Shown here one piece after another: positions 10,166-17,673 of a stretch of 64,000 nt of DNA. A program made the translations under genes and the position numbers. The first letter of the stretch is position 1. The number at the start of each line of letters is the position of its first letter. The notes beneath the pieces were generated by a model, which searched no databases, was not told the origin of the DNA, and worked only from the letters and a program-made list of their open reading frames with translations. Source of the stretch: Cuneatibacter sp. NSJ-177 (GTDB lineage: Bacteria > Bacillota > Clostridia > Lachnospirales > Lachnospiraceae); contig NZ_JALIFO010000006.1 of the NCBI RefSeq assembly GCF_022867805.1, positions 248,001 to 312,000 on the forward strand, written 5' to 3'.

Positions 10166-11443
10166 ATGAAAAAAGTAGCATTTCACAATCTGGGCTGCAA
10201 GGTCAACGCCTATGAGACCGAGGCCATGCTGCAACAGCTGGAAAGCCGGGGATACGAGATCGTTTCCTTTGGGGAGACGGCCGATGTCTATGTGGTCAAC
10301 ACCTGTTCGGTGACGAATATTGCGGACCGAAAGTCCCGCCAGATGCTGCACCGGGCCAAAAAGAAGAATCCGGACGCTCTGGTGGTGGCCGTGGGATGTT
10401 ACGCCCAGGCCGACCCCGGCCGGGCCCTTGCCGACGATGCCGTGGATCTGGTGGTGGGAAACGATCAGAAAGGCCGGCTGGCAGAGCTGATCGAGGAGCG
10501 GACAAACGGAGTTTTGGATATCGGAGCGGTGCGGGAGTATGAGGAGCTGACCATCTCCGGCAGCGAAGAGCACACCAGGGCTTTTTTGAAGATTCAGGAC
10601 GGCTGCAATCAGTTTTGCAGTTACTGCCTGATTCCCTATGTGCGGGGGCGGGTGAGAAGCCGCCGCGAAGAGGAAGTGGTCGAGGAGGCTGCCCGGCTTT
10701 CGGATAAGGGGTTTCAGGAGATCGTTCTGACCGGAATCCATCTCAGCTCCTACGGCCTGGATTTCGGCGAGGCTAAAATGGGAGAGCCGCTGCTTCACTT
10801 GATCGAAAAGCTCGCAGAGATTCCTGGGCTTGCCAGGATCCGTCTTGGATCCCTGGAACCTAGGATTGTGACCGAGGAGTTTGCCGCGGCGCTGGCGGAA
10901 AATCCGAAAATCTGCCCCCATTTTCATTTGTCCTTGCAGAGCGGCTGCGACGAAACGTTAAAAAGGATGAATCGACGCTATACGACCGGGGAATACTATG
11001 AAAAATGCGAGATTCTCCGAGCTCATTTTGAACATCCGGCGATTACCACCGATGTGATCGTCGGTTTTCCAGGAGAGACCGAAGAGGAGTTCGAGGCGAC
11101 CCGGCAGTTTTTGGAGCGCGTGGGTTTTTATGAGATGCACGTGTTTAAATTCTCCAGGCGGAAGGGCACCAAAGCAGACACGATGCCGGATCAGGTGCCG
11201 GAAGAAGTGAAAGCAAAGCGGAGCGCGGTTTTATTGGAGATGACGGAACGCCATTCCAGAGAATTCCGGAATTTCTATGAAGGTAAGCAAGGAGAGATTT
11301 TGCTGGAAACCGAGACGGTCCGGAACGGAAAGGCTCTCTATGAAGGCTTTACGAAGGAATATGTAAAAGGGTATGCCGAGACGAAAGATCACCGGCCCGG
11401 CCAGCTTGTGACGGTCGCGCTGGGAGGAGAATACGGATTTTAG
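10166..11443 (+). CDS. mtaB: tRNA (N6-L-threonylcarbamoyladenosine(37)-C(2))-methylthiotransferase MtaB
   Basis: Radical-SAM methylthiotransferase that converts t6A37 to ms2t6A in tRNA. The 425 residues contain an N-terminal UPF0004 domain with a conserved Cys (NLGCKVN, TCSVT, VGCYAQ), the radical-SAM CxxxCxxC motif in DGCNQFCSYCLIPYVRGR near residue 150, and a C-terminal TRAM domain. ATG 10166 has TTAGGAG upstream. In Firmicutes mtaB commonly follows rsmE; here nifS-thiI and the HPr-like gene lie between. No clear terminator follows. Confidence 0.93.
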   Translation: MKKVAFHNLGCKVNAYETEAMLQQLESRGYEIVSFGETADVYVVNTCSVTNIADRKSRQMLHRAKKKNPDALVVAVGCYAQADPGRALADDAVDLVVGNDQKGRLAELIEERTNGVLDIGAVREYEELTISGSEEHTRAFLKIQDGCNQFCSYCLIPYVRGRVRSRREEEVVEEAARLSDKGFQEIVLTGIHLSSYGLDFGEAKMGEPLLHLIEKLAEIPGLARIRLGSLEPRIVTEEFAAALAENPKICPHFHLSLQSGCDETLKRMNRRYTTGEYYEKCEILRAHFEHPAITTDVIVGFPGETEEEFEATRQFLERVGFYEMHVFKFSRRKGTKADTMPDQVPEEVKAKRSAVLLEMTERHSREFRNFYEGKQGEILLETETVRNGKALYEGFTKEYVKGYAETKDHRPGQLVTVALGGEYGF

Positions 11444-11533
11444 AGCATCATACACACGAAAACGCCTCGCAAAATTGCGGCCGTGAAAAGTAACAACAAA
11501 AACAACTATTTTCCGTAACAACTGAAAGTCCGC

Positions 11534-11562
11534 TTGCTTCTTTGAAAAAATTGTATTAGAAT
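11534..11562 (+). promoter_or_regulatory. Putative promoter for the ireB-ruvX cluster
   Basis: TTGCTT (11534-11539), 17-bp spacer, TAGAAT (11557-11562), 32 bp ahead of the ireB start. Confidence 0.5.
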
Positions 11563-11594
11563 AGAATGGAATCTTAATTAAGGACGTGACGGTT

Positions 11595-11861
11595 ATGGCA
11601 GATTTGCAGAGAACACAGAGCTTCGTGACAGTGCAGGAAAAGAAGATCGAAGTTCGGGAAGTATTGGAGCGTGTGTACCAGGCGCTGACCGAAAAGGGTT
11701 ATAACCCGGTGAACCAGATTGTCGGGTATATCATGTCCGGCGATCCGACCTACATCACAAGCTACGCAGGAGCCCGCAACCTGATCTCCAAAGTGGAGAG
11801 GGACGAGATTTTGGAAGAGCTGATGAAGGTATACATTGAAGTCATGCAGTCCAAGTTCTAG
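11595..11861 (+). CDS. ireB: IreB family regulatory phosphoprotein (YrzL, DUF965)
   Basis: A small all-helical protein of 88 residues. In Enterococcus, IreB is phosphorylated by the Ser/Thr kinase IreK and affects cephalosporin tolerance; I infer an analogous role. The family pattern is clear: [38 protein letters not shown] in two stretches, and a Thr-rich N-terminus ([10 protein letters not shown]) that includes the known phosphorylation region. ATG 11595 is preferred to GTG 11586 because AAGGA lies too close to the latter. It is followed directly by ruvX and a DUF1292 gene, as in Bacillus yrzL-yrrK-yrzB. Confidence 0.9.
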   Translation: MADLQRTQSFVTVQEKKIEVREVLERVYQALTEKGYNPVNQIVGYIMSGDPTYITSYAGARNLISKVERDEILEELMKVYIEVMQSKF

Positions 11862-11866
11862 GAGGA

Positions 11867-12289
11867 ATGATGCGAATACTGGGGTTGGACTATGGAAGTG
11901 TGACGGTTGGGGTGGCGATCAGTGACCCTTTGGGAATTACGGCCCAGGGTTTCGAGACGATCACCCGGCCGGCGGAAAATAAACTGCGCCGGACCCTGGC
12001 CAGGATTATGGAGCTGGTGCAGGAATACCAGGTAGAGAAAATCGTGTTGGGATTTCCCAAGAATATGAACAATACCGTGGGAGAACGCGGTGAGAAGGCG
12101 TTGGAGTTCAAGGCACAATTGGAACGCCGGACCGGTCTCCCCGTTCTTATGTGGGACGAGCGTCTGACGACGGTCGCCGCCAACCGGTCGCTGATGGAAA
12201 CCGGCGTCCGAAGGGAAAATCGGAAGGAGGTAATCGACCAGATTGCGGCTGCGCTGATTTTGCAGGGATATCTGGATTCGATTCGATAG
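11867..12289 (+). CDS. ruvX: Holliday junction resolvase-like protein RuvX (YqgF)
   Basis: RNase H-fold nuclease family protein of 140 residues, implicated in 16S rRNA 5' maturation and possibly Holliday-junction processing. Conserved features are the opening [17 protein letters not shown] with the first metal-binding Asp, [18 protein letters not shown] in the middle, and [13 protein letters not shown]. Two in-frame ATGs (11867, 11870) follow an AGGAGG site. It starts 6 bp after ireB. Confidence 0.92.
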   Translation: MMRILGLDYGSVTVGVAISDPLGITAQGFETITRPAENKLRRTLARIMELVQEYQVEKIVLGFPKNMNNTVGERGEKALEFKAQLERRTGLPVLMWDERLTTVAANRSLMETGVRRENRKEVIDQIAAALILQGYLDSIR

Positions 12290-12293
12290 GATT

Positions 12294-12554
12294 GTGGAGG
12301 AAAAGCTGACATTTACCGGTGAAAACGGGGAAGAGATTGAACTTTATATTTTAGAAAGCACCCGCATTGGCGGTGTGGATTATATTTTAGCGACCGACGC
12401 CGCTTCCGGCGACGGGGATTGCTATCTTTTCAAGGACAAATCGAACAGCGCGGATTCTACAGCGGTTTATGAGCTTGTGGACGATGAGAACGAGATGGAT
12501 TACCTGCTGTCGGTGTTCGCCGAGCTGCTGGACGATGTGGATTTGGAATTTTAA
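12294..12554 (+). CDS. DUF1292 family protein (YrzB-like)
   Basis: An acidic protein of 86 residues that matches the DUF1292 pattern: an N-terminal ...TLTGENGEEIELYILEST-type strand pair, then a site DYILATDAASGDGDCYLFKD and an acidic C-terminus ending LLDDVDLEF. Function unknown. It starts at GTG 12294, four bases after ruvX, so the two are probably coupled. Conserved position after ireB and ruvX supports the assignment. Confidence 0.85.
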   Translation: MEEKLTFTGENGEEIELYILESTRIGGVDYILATDAASGDGDCYLFKDKSNSADSTAVYELVDDENEMDYLLSVFAELLDDVDLEF

Positions 12555-12652
12555 GTGAGAAATCAAGTGGGGGAAGGGAAACTTTTGGCCCTTGTTTTCT
12601 TGCGGAATAAAATGAAAAACGAGAACGGAAATAAGAAATAGGAGGTTTATTT

Positions 12653-14317
12653 TTGAAGAAACAAGACAATTTAAGATTGAAAGTCATTCCTTTGGGCGGC
12701 CTGGAGCAGATTGGAATGAATATGACTGCCTTCGAGTACGGAGACAGTATCATTGTGGTGGACTGCGGTCTTTGCTTCCCGTCGGATGACATGCTTGGAA
12801 TCGATCTGGTGATCCCGGACGTGACGTATCTGGTAGAAAATCTTCACAAAGTGAAGGGATTTTTCATCACTCACGGCCATGAGGACCATATCGGGGCGCT
12901 TCCCTATGTGCTGAAACAGGTTCCGGTTCCGGTTTACGGGACCAAGCTGACCCTCGGCATCATTGAGAACAAGCTGAAGGAGCACACGATTCCGAAAAAT
13001 ATCAAGCGGAAAGTAGTGCGGTACGGCCAGTCCATCAATGTCGGAGATTTCCGCGTTGAGTTCATCCGGATCAACCACAGCATTGTGGATGCGGCGTCTC
13101 TTGCGATCTTTACACCGGTGGGGACCTTGATTCATACCGGAGATTTTAAGATCGACTATACGCCGGTGTTCGGCGATCCGGCGGATTTGTCCCGGTTTGC
13201 CGAGCTGGGCAAAAAGGGCGTGCTGGCTATGCTCTGTGAGAGCACCAATGTGATGCGGGAAGGCTTCACGATGTCCGAGCGGACCGTGGGAAAGACCTTC
13301 GACGGCCTGTTTGCGGAACATGAGGACAGCCGGATCATCGTAGCCACTTTTGCGTCCAACGTGGACCGGGTGCAGCAGATCATCAATACCGCGTATAAAT
13401 ATGGCAGAAAGGTCGTTGTGGAAGGCCGGAGCATGGTGAACATCATCTCCACGGCCCAGGAGCTGGGCTACATCAAGATTCCCGACGGCTGCCTGATCGA
13501 CATTGAAAAACTGAAAAACTATCCGAAGGAGAAGACCGTGCTGATCACCACCGGCAGCCAGGGCGAGTCCATGGCCGCTCTGTCCCGGATGGCGGCCAGC
13601 ATCCACCGGAAGGTTTCCATTGAGCCGGGAGATACAATAATCCTGAGCTCTACACCGATTCCGGGCAATGAGAAGGCGGTCTCTAAGGTCATCAACGAGC
13701 TGTCCCAGCTGGGCGCCAACGTGATTTTCCAGGATACCCATGTGTCGGGCCATGCCTGCCAGGAGGAGATCAAACTGATCTACTCCCTGGTGAAACCGAA
13801 ATATTCGATTCCGGTCCACGGCGAATACCGCCATCTTCAAGCGCATTCCCGCCTGGTGCAGGATATGGGCATCCCGAAGGACAATATCTTTGTCATGCAC
13901 TCCGGCGAAGTTTTGGAGATGGACGAGCAGTCGGCCGGGGTGACCGGCCAGGTGCAGGCCGGATCCGTGCTGGTGGACGGCCTGGGTGTCGGCGATGTGG
14001 GAAATATCGTGCTTCGTGATAGACAGACCCTGGCCCAGCATGGTATAATCATTGTAGTAGCTGTTTTGGAACGGGGAACCAATCAGCTTTTGGCAGGACC
14101 GGATATCGTGACCCGCGGCTTCGTTTATGTGCGGGAGGCCGAGGATTTGATGGAGGATGCCAAGAGCGTTGTGCTGGGCTCGATTATGGAGTGTCAGGAC
14201 AAGCGGATAACCGATTGGAGCAAGATCAAAAATGTGATCCGCGACGATCTGAGCGATTATCTGTGGAAGCGGATGAAGCGGAGTCCGATGATTCTTCCGA
14301 TCATCATGGAGGCATAA
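12653..14317 (+). CDS. rnj: Ribonuclease J
   Basis: Metallo-beta-lactamase/beta-CASP nuclease of 554 residues with 5'-3' exonuclease and endonuclease activity in mRNA decay and rRNA maturation. The zinc motif FFITHGHEDHIGALP is near residue 75. Other family motifs are IHTGDFKIDYTPV, SGHACQEE and IPVHGEYRHLQAHSRL. TTG 12653 is used, with AGGAGG 7 bp upstream. It sits inside an otherwise Bacillus-like yrzB-yrrL interval, an insertion relative to that order. The 98-bp gap before it has no clear terminator. Confidence 0.95.
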   Translation: MKKQDNLRLKVIPLGGLEQIGMNMTAFEYGDSIIVVDCGLCFPSDDMLGIDLVIPDVTYLVENLHKVKGFFITHGHEDHIGALPYVLKQVPVPVYGTKLTLGIIENKLKEHTIPKNIKRKVVRYGQSINVGDFRVEFIRINHSIVDAASLAIFTPVGTLIHTGDFKIDYTPVFGDPADLSRFAELGKKGVLAMLCESTNVMREGFTMSERTVGKTFDGLFAEHEDSRIIVATFASNVDRVQQIINTAYKYGRKVVVEGRSMVNIISTAQELGYIKIPDGCLIDIEKLKNYPKEKTVLITTGSQGESMAALSRMAASIHRKVSIEPGDTIILSSTPIPGNEKAVSKVINELSQLGANVIFQDTHVSGHACQEEIKLIYSLVKPKYSIPVHGEYRHLQAHSRLVQDMGIPKDNIFVMHSGEVLEMDEQSAGVTGQVQAGSVLVDGLGVGDVGNIVLRDRQTLAQHGIIIVVAVLERGTNQLLAGPDIVTRGFVYVREAEDLMEDAKSVVLGSIMECQDKRITDWSKIKNVIRDDLSDYLWKRMKRSPMILPIIMEA

Positions 14318-14338
14318 GAAAAGACGCCGGGAGGGAGC

Positions 14339-14863
14339 ATGAAAAAGAAAAAGGACAGACTGAAAACCTTAGATACCTTGACCAGGATTCTCAGCCGGTT
14401 CGGTATCCGCATTGTGATCTATGCGGCGCTGGCCGTTCTGTTCTATGTCGGAATCACCAAGGCATACGCCTTTGGCTATTCGGTGTTTACCTCCGATCCG
14501 ATCTCCGTACCGCCGGGAACCGATATCGTTGTGACGATCGAGGACGGGATGGATTCGCAGCAGATTGCGGAGCTGTTAAAGGAAAAAGGAGTGATCCGGG
14601 ACGAACAGGTTTTCACGGTGCAGGAGCTGCTTTATACCAGTAAGAAGCATAAGATTTATCCCGGCACTTACACCCTCAACACGTCTTGGGGGGCCACGGA
14701 AATCATTGATTTGCTGACCAAAGAACCGGAAACCACAGAGGAGACCACGGCTTTGGCCGGTGCGGCCGACGCGGCGAAGCAGTCGAAGGAAAACTCTTCG
14801 GAGAACGCGGAAGGCAGCGCGGGGAGCACCGAAAATACAAAGAAGACAGAGGCAGAGGACTGA
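14339..14863 (+). CDS. Short MltG/YceG-like membrane protein lacking the catalytic region
   Basis: A protein of 174 residues. One membrane segment (about 26-46) is followed by an extracellular LysM-like module (DIVVTIEDGMDSQQIAELLKEKG and KKHKIYPGTYTLN in two stretches) typical of the N-terminal part of the endolytic transglycosylase MltG. The protein then ends in about 55 Thr/Glu/Ser/Ala-rich residues instead of the catalytic domain with its Glu. It occupies the place of Bacillus yrrL (mltG) just before trmR. It could be a non-catalytic form binding glycan or a partner. The stop overlaps the next start by one base (TGATG). Confidence 0.75.
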   Translation: MKKKKDRLKTLDTLTRILSRFGIRIVIYAALAVLFYVGITKAYAFGYSVFTSDPISVPPGTDIVVTIEDGMDSQQIAELLKEKGVIRDEQVFTVQELLYTSKKHKIYPGTYTLNTSWGATEIIDLLTKEPETTEETTALAGAADAAKQSKENSSENAEGSAGSTENTKKTEAED

Positions 14864-15546
14864 TGGATTCAGAAAGGCTCCGGGTGTATCTTTCCTCCCT
14901 GGAACAAACCCCGTCCCCTTTGATTCAGGAGATTGAGGCCCACGCGGCCGCAAACTTCGTTCCCATCATCCGGCGGGAGACCGCGGCACTTCTAAAGACG
15001 CTGGTGGCGATGAAGCAGCCGAAGGAAATCCTGGAAGTGGGGACTGCGACGGGGTATTCCGCCCTCCGGATGTGCGAGGCGCTCCGGAAGGATGGAAAAA
15101 TCACCACGATTGAAAAATATGAAAAACGGATTCCCATTGCCCGGAAGAACTTTCAACGGGCCGGAGAGGAAGACCGGATTACGTTTTTGACAGGGGATGC
15201 GGCTGAGGTTTTAAAGACCTTGGCCGGTCCCTATGATTTTATTTTTATGGATGCGGCCAAGGGGCAGTATCTCTCTTTTTTGCCGGAGGTGCTGCGACTG
15301 CTTCCGGAAGGCGGCGTGCTTTTGACGGACAATGTGTTCCAGGACGGCACGCTTTTAGAGTCCCGCTACGCCGTGTGCCGCCGCGACCGGACGATTCACG
15401 CAAGGCTGCGGGACTATCTCTATGAATTGAAACACCGGGAAGATCTTCTGACCAGCGTGGTGCCCATCGGCGACGGCGTGACGGTCAGCGTAAAGATTTT
15501 GCCGGAAAAGAAAGGGACAAGCGAGGAAAATCATGAAGAAACCTGA
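14863..15546 (+). CDS. trmR: O-methyltransferase, TrmR-like (tRNA 5-hydroxyuridine methyltransferase)
   Basis: SAM-dependent methyltransferase of 227 residues in the catechol/caffeoyl-CoA family. Motif I is ILEVGTATGYSALRM near residue 50; the metal/catalytic motif is DFIFMDAAKGQY near residue 125; LLTDNVFQDG follows. In B. subtilis the homologous gene yrrM encodes TrmR, which methylates 5-hydroxyuridine at tRNA position 34, and sits next to the U32 genes that make the hydroxyl group. The same adjacency here supports that role by inference. It overlaps the neighbouring genes at both ends. Confidence 0.82.
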   Translation: MDSERLRVYLSSLEQTPSPLIQEIEAHAAANFVPIIRRETAALLKTLVAMKQPKEILEVGTATGYSALRMCEALRKDGKITTIEKYEKRIPIARKNFQRAGEEDRITFLTGDAAEVLKTLAGPYDFIFMDAAKGQYLSFLPEVLRLLPEGGVLLTDNVFQDGTLLESRYAVCRRDRTIHARLRDYLYELKHREDLLTSVVPIGDGVTVSVKILPEKKGTSEENHEET

Positions 15547-16750
15547 GTTATTGATGCCGGCGGGAAGCCTGGACATTTTGAAAACCGTGATTACCTATGG
15601 GGCGGACGCCGTCTACCTGGGCGGCGAGATGCTGAGCCTTCGGGCCAAGGCTAAAAATTTTACCATGCCGGAGATCAAGGAAGGAATCCGTTTTGCCCAT
15701 GAGCACGGGGCAAAGGTTTACGTGGCCGCGAATATCTTCGCCCACAACTGGGATCTCAAGGCTGCGATGAAATTTTTTCTTCTGCTGAACAATTATCAGC
15801 CCGACGCTCTAATCATCTCGGATCCGGGCCTGTTTACGCTGGCCCAGAGCCTGGTGCCGAACATTCCGGTTCACATCAGCACCCAGGCCAACAACACCAA
15901 TTACGGAACCTATCTCTTCTGGCATAAGCAGGGCGTAAAGCGCGTGGTAGCAGCCAGGGAGCTGAGCATCGAAGAACTGAAAGAGATCAAGGCCAATATT
16001 CCAGATGACATGGAGATCGAGGCCTTCGTCCACGGCGCTATGTGCATTTCTTATTCGGGCCGCTGCCTGATCAGCAATTTCCTGACCGGACGGGACGCCA
16101 ACCAGGGCGCCTGCACCCATCCTTGCCGGTGGAAATACCATCTGGTGGAGGAGACCAGGCCGGGCGAATATATGCCTGTCTTTGAGGATCAGCACGGCAC
16201 TTACCTCTATAATTCCAAGGATCTGTGCATGATCGATCATATTCCGGAGCTGGTGGATGCGGGAATCAGCAGCTTTAAGGTGGAGGGCCGGATGAAGACG
16301 GCTCTGTACGCTGCCACCGTGGCCCGCGCCTACCGGGCGGCCATCGACGACTATGCGGAAGACCCGGAGACTTATTATAAAAAACTGCCCTGGTACCGGG
16401 ACGAGGTGGGAAAATGCACCACGAGAGAATTCTGCACCGGCTTTTATTTTGAGCGGCCGGGGGCGGAGGCTCAGATTTACGACAGCAACACCTACAGCAA
16501 AGAGTGGACTTATCTGGGGACCATTGAAGAACAGGAGGGACGTCCTTTCCTGCTCCAAAAAAATAAATTCTCCGTCGGCGAGGAAGTGGAAGTCATGCGG
16601 CCCGACGGCAGCAACCTGCCGGCCGAGGTAAAAGGACTGGTCACGGAGAGCGGTGAAGCGGTGGAGAGCGCACCCCATCCGGGACAAAAGCTCTTTATCG
16701 ATCTGGGGATCCCGCTGATGCCCTATGACATTCTGAGAAAAAAGGCTTAA
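15533..16750 (+). CDS. U32 family protein, probable tRNA uridine 5-hydroxylase (TrhP-like)
   Basis: Peptidase U32 family protein of 405 residues. It begins ELLMPAGSLDILKTVITYGADAVYLGG in two stretches, and the signature region includes EAFVHGAMCISYSGRCLISNF, DANQGACTHPCRWKY and FKVEGRMKT with the conserved cysteines. Family members TrhP/RlhA hydroxylate RNA using prephenate-derived chemistry rather than cleaving peptides. Being directly coupled (14-bp overlap) to the TrmR-like gene, it most likely makes ho5U34 for methylation to mo5U34. A collagenase-type protease role is the older, less likely annotation. Confidence 0.8.
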   Translation: MKKPELLMPAGSLDILKTVITYGADAVYLGGEMLSLRAKAKNFTMPEIKEGIRFAHEHGAKVYVAANIFAHNWDLKAAMKFFLLLNNYQPDALIISDPGLFTLAQSLVPNIPVHISTQANNTNYGTYLFWHKQGVKRVVAARELSIEELKEIKANIPDDMEIEAFVHGAMCISYSGRCLISNFLTGRDANQGACTHPCRWKYHLVEETRPGEYMPVFEDQHGTYLYNSKDLCMIDHIPELVDAGISSFKVEGRMKTALYAATVARAYRAAIDDYAEDPETYYKKLPWYRDEVGKCTTREFCTGFYFERPGAEAQIYDSNTYSKEWTYLGTIEEQEGRPFLLQKNKFSVGEEVEVMRPDGSNLPAEVKGLVTESGEAVESAPHPGQKLFIDLGIPLMPYDILRKKA

Positions 16751-16769
16751 AACATACGGGGGAAAAGGA

Positions 16770-17504
16770 ATGACGGTTTTTTTGCTGATCCTGGCGGCGG
16801 TCTGTCTGATTTATTTCCTAATCCTGATGATTGGGGCTGGGGTCAGCTCCGCTTTCGTTTGGTTCTGGGCCGCCGCTGCGGCCGGTTTTGGAGGTCTCGG
16901 ATGGCTCCGCAGGAGGATTCATCTGCCCCGGCCGGTCCGGGTGACGGTTCTCATCCTGGTAATCGTGGGGCTGATCGTTTTCCTGGCGGTGGAGGGCATG
17001 ATCCTGTCCCACTTCCGCGATGAGGGGGATCCGGATTTGGATTATCTGATCGTTCTCGGAGCCCAGGTGAAGGGAACCACAGTGTCCCGATCCCTGCGGA
17101 TGCGGCTGGACACCGCCGTCAGCTACCTAGAGGCCAATCCAAGAACGATTGTGATCGTCACCGGCGGTCAGGGCAGAGGGGAAGAGATCACGGAAGCCCA
17201 GGCCATGGCGGATTATCTGATCGAGAAAGGGATTCCCGAAGTACAGATCCGCCGGGAGCAAAACTCCACGACCACGGAAGAGAACCTGCTTTTCAGCCGT
17301 GAATTTTTTGCGGAGGAAGCCCCATCCATCGGCATTGTGACCAATGACTTTCATCTGTTCCGGGCCATTCGCCTGGGAAAGAAAATTCTTCCCCAGGCCA
17401 AGATTTTGGGCATTGCAGCCCCGTCGGAGACTTTTTTGCAGCCCAATTACCTGGTACGGGAGTTTTTTGCCGTAATAAAATATGGAATTTCTGGAAACCT
17501 ATAA
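16770..17504 (+). CDS. YdcF-like (DUF218) membrane protein
   Basis: A protein of 244 residues with two or three N-terminal membrane segments (about 1-25, 27-45 and 55-80), then a DUF218 domain: DYLIVLGAQVKG near residue 90, a run RLDTAVSYLEANPRTIVIVTGGQG, and STTTEENLLFSREF followed by GIVTNDFHLFRAI. Relatives such as SanA and YdcF are linked to cell-envelope integrity, but the reaction is unknown. It starts 20 bp after the U32 gene. Its stop codon lies inside the first copy of a 24-bp intergenic repeat. Confidence 0.85.
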   Translation: MTVFLLILAAVCLIYFLILMIGAGVSSAFVWFWAAAAAGFGGLGWLRRRIHLPRPVRVTVLILVIVGLIVFLAVEGMILSHFRDEGDPDLDYLIVLGAQVKGTTVSRSLRMRLDTAVSYLEANPRTIVIVTGGQGRGEEITEAQAMADYLIEKGIPEVQIRREQNSTTTEENLLFSREFFAEEAPSIGIVTNDFHLFRAIRLGKKILPQAKILGIAAPSETFLQPNYLVREFFAVIKYGISGNL

Positions 17505-17628
17505 AAAATAGCTGCGGAACGAAGTGGAGCAGATATTTTTGTCCAAACGTAGCGAAGCGGAGTTCGGACTCCCCGTCGTTTTTATGGAGCGACGGAGGAG
17601 CGCAATAAAAAATAGCTGCGGAACGAAG
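17501..17628 (+). repeat. Two identical 24-bp direct repeats, period 104 bp
   Basis: A 24-bp sequence with core AATAGCTGCGGAACGAAG is present at 17501-17524 and again, identical, at 17605-17628. A shortened start (AAAAATAGC) appears a third time near 17642. The first copy includes the ydcF stop codon. A diverged copy is found at 34325-34349 after the tepA-like gene, so this is a dispersed intergenic repeat. The interval carries no gene. Confidence 0.65.
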
Positions 17629-17673
17629 CAGAGCAGCGCAAAAAAAATAGCAACACCTGTCGGAGGTAATAAT

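Noticed and set aside
12671-14041. 456-codon frame antisense to rnj
   Set aside because: Shadow of the RNase J gene; no ribosome site or protein-like motif.
17524-17673. Longer start for the M16C peptidase
   Set aside because: It passes through the intergenic repeats; ATG 17674 has CGGAGGT and matches the family N-terminus.
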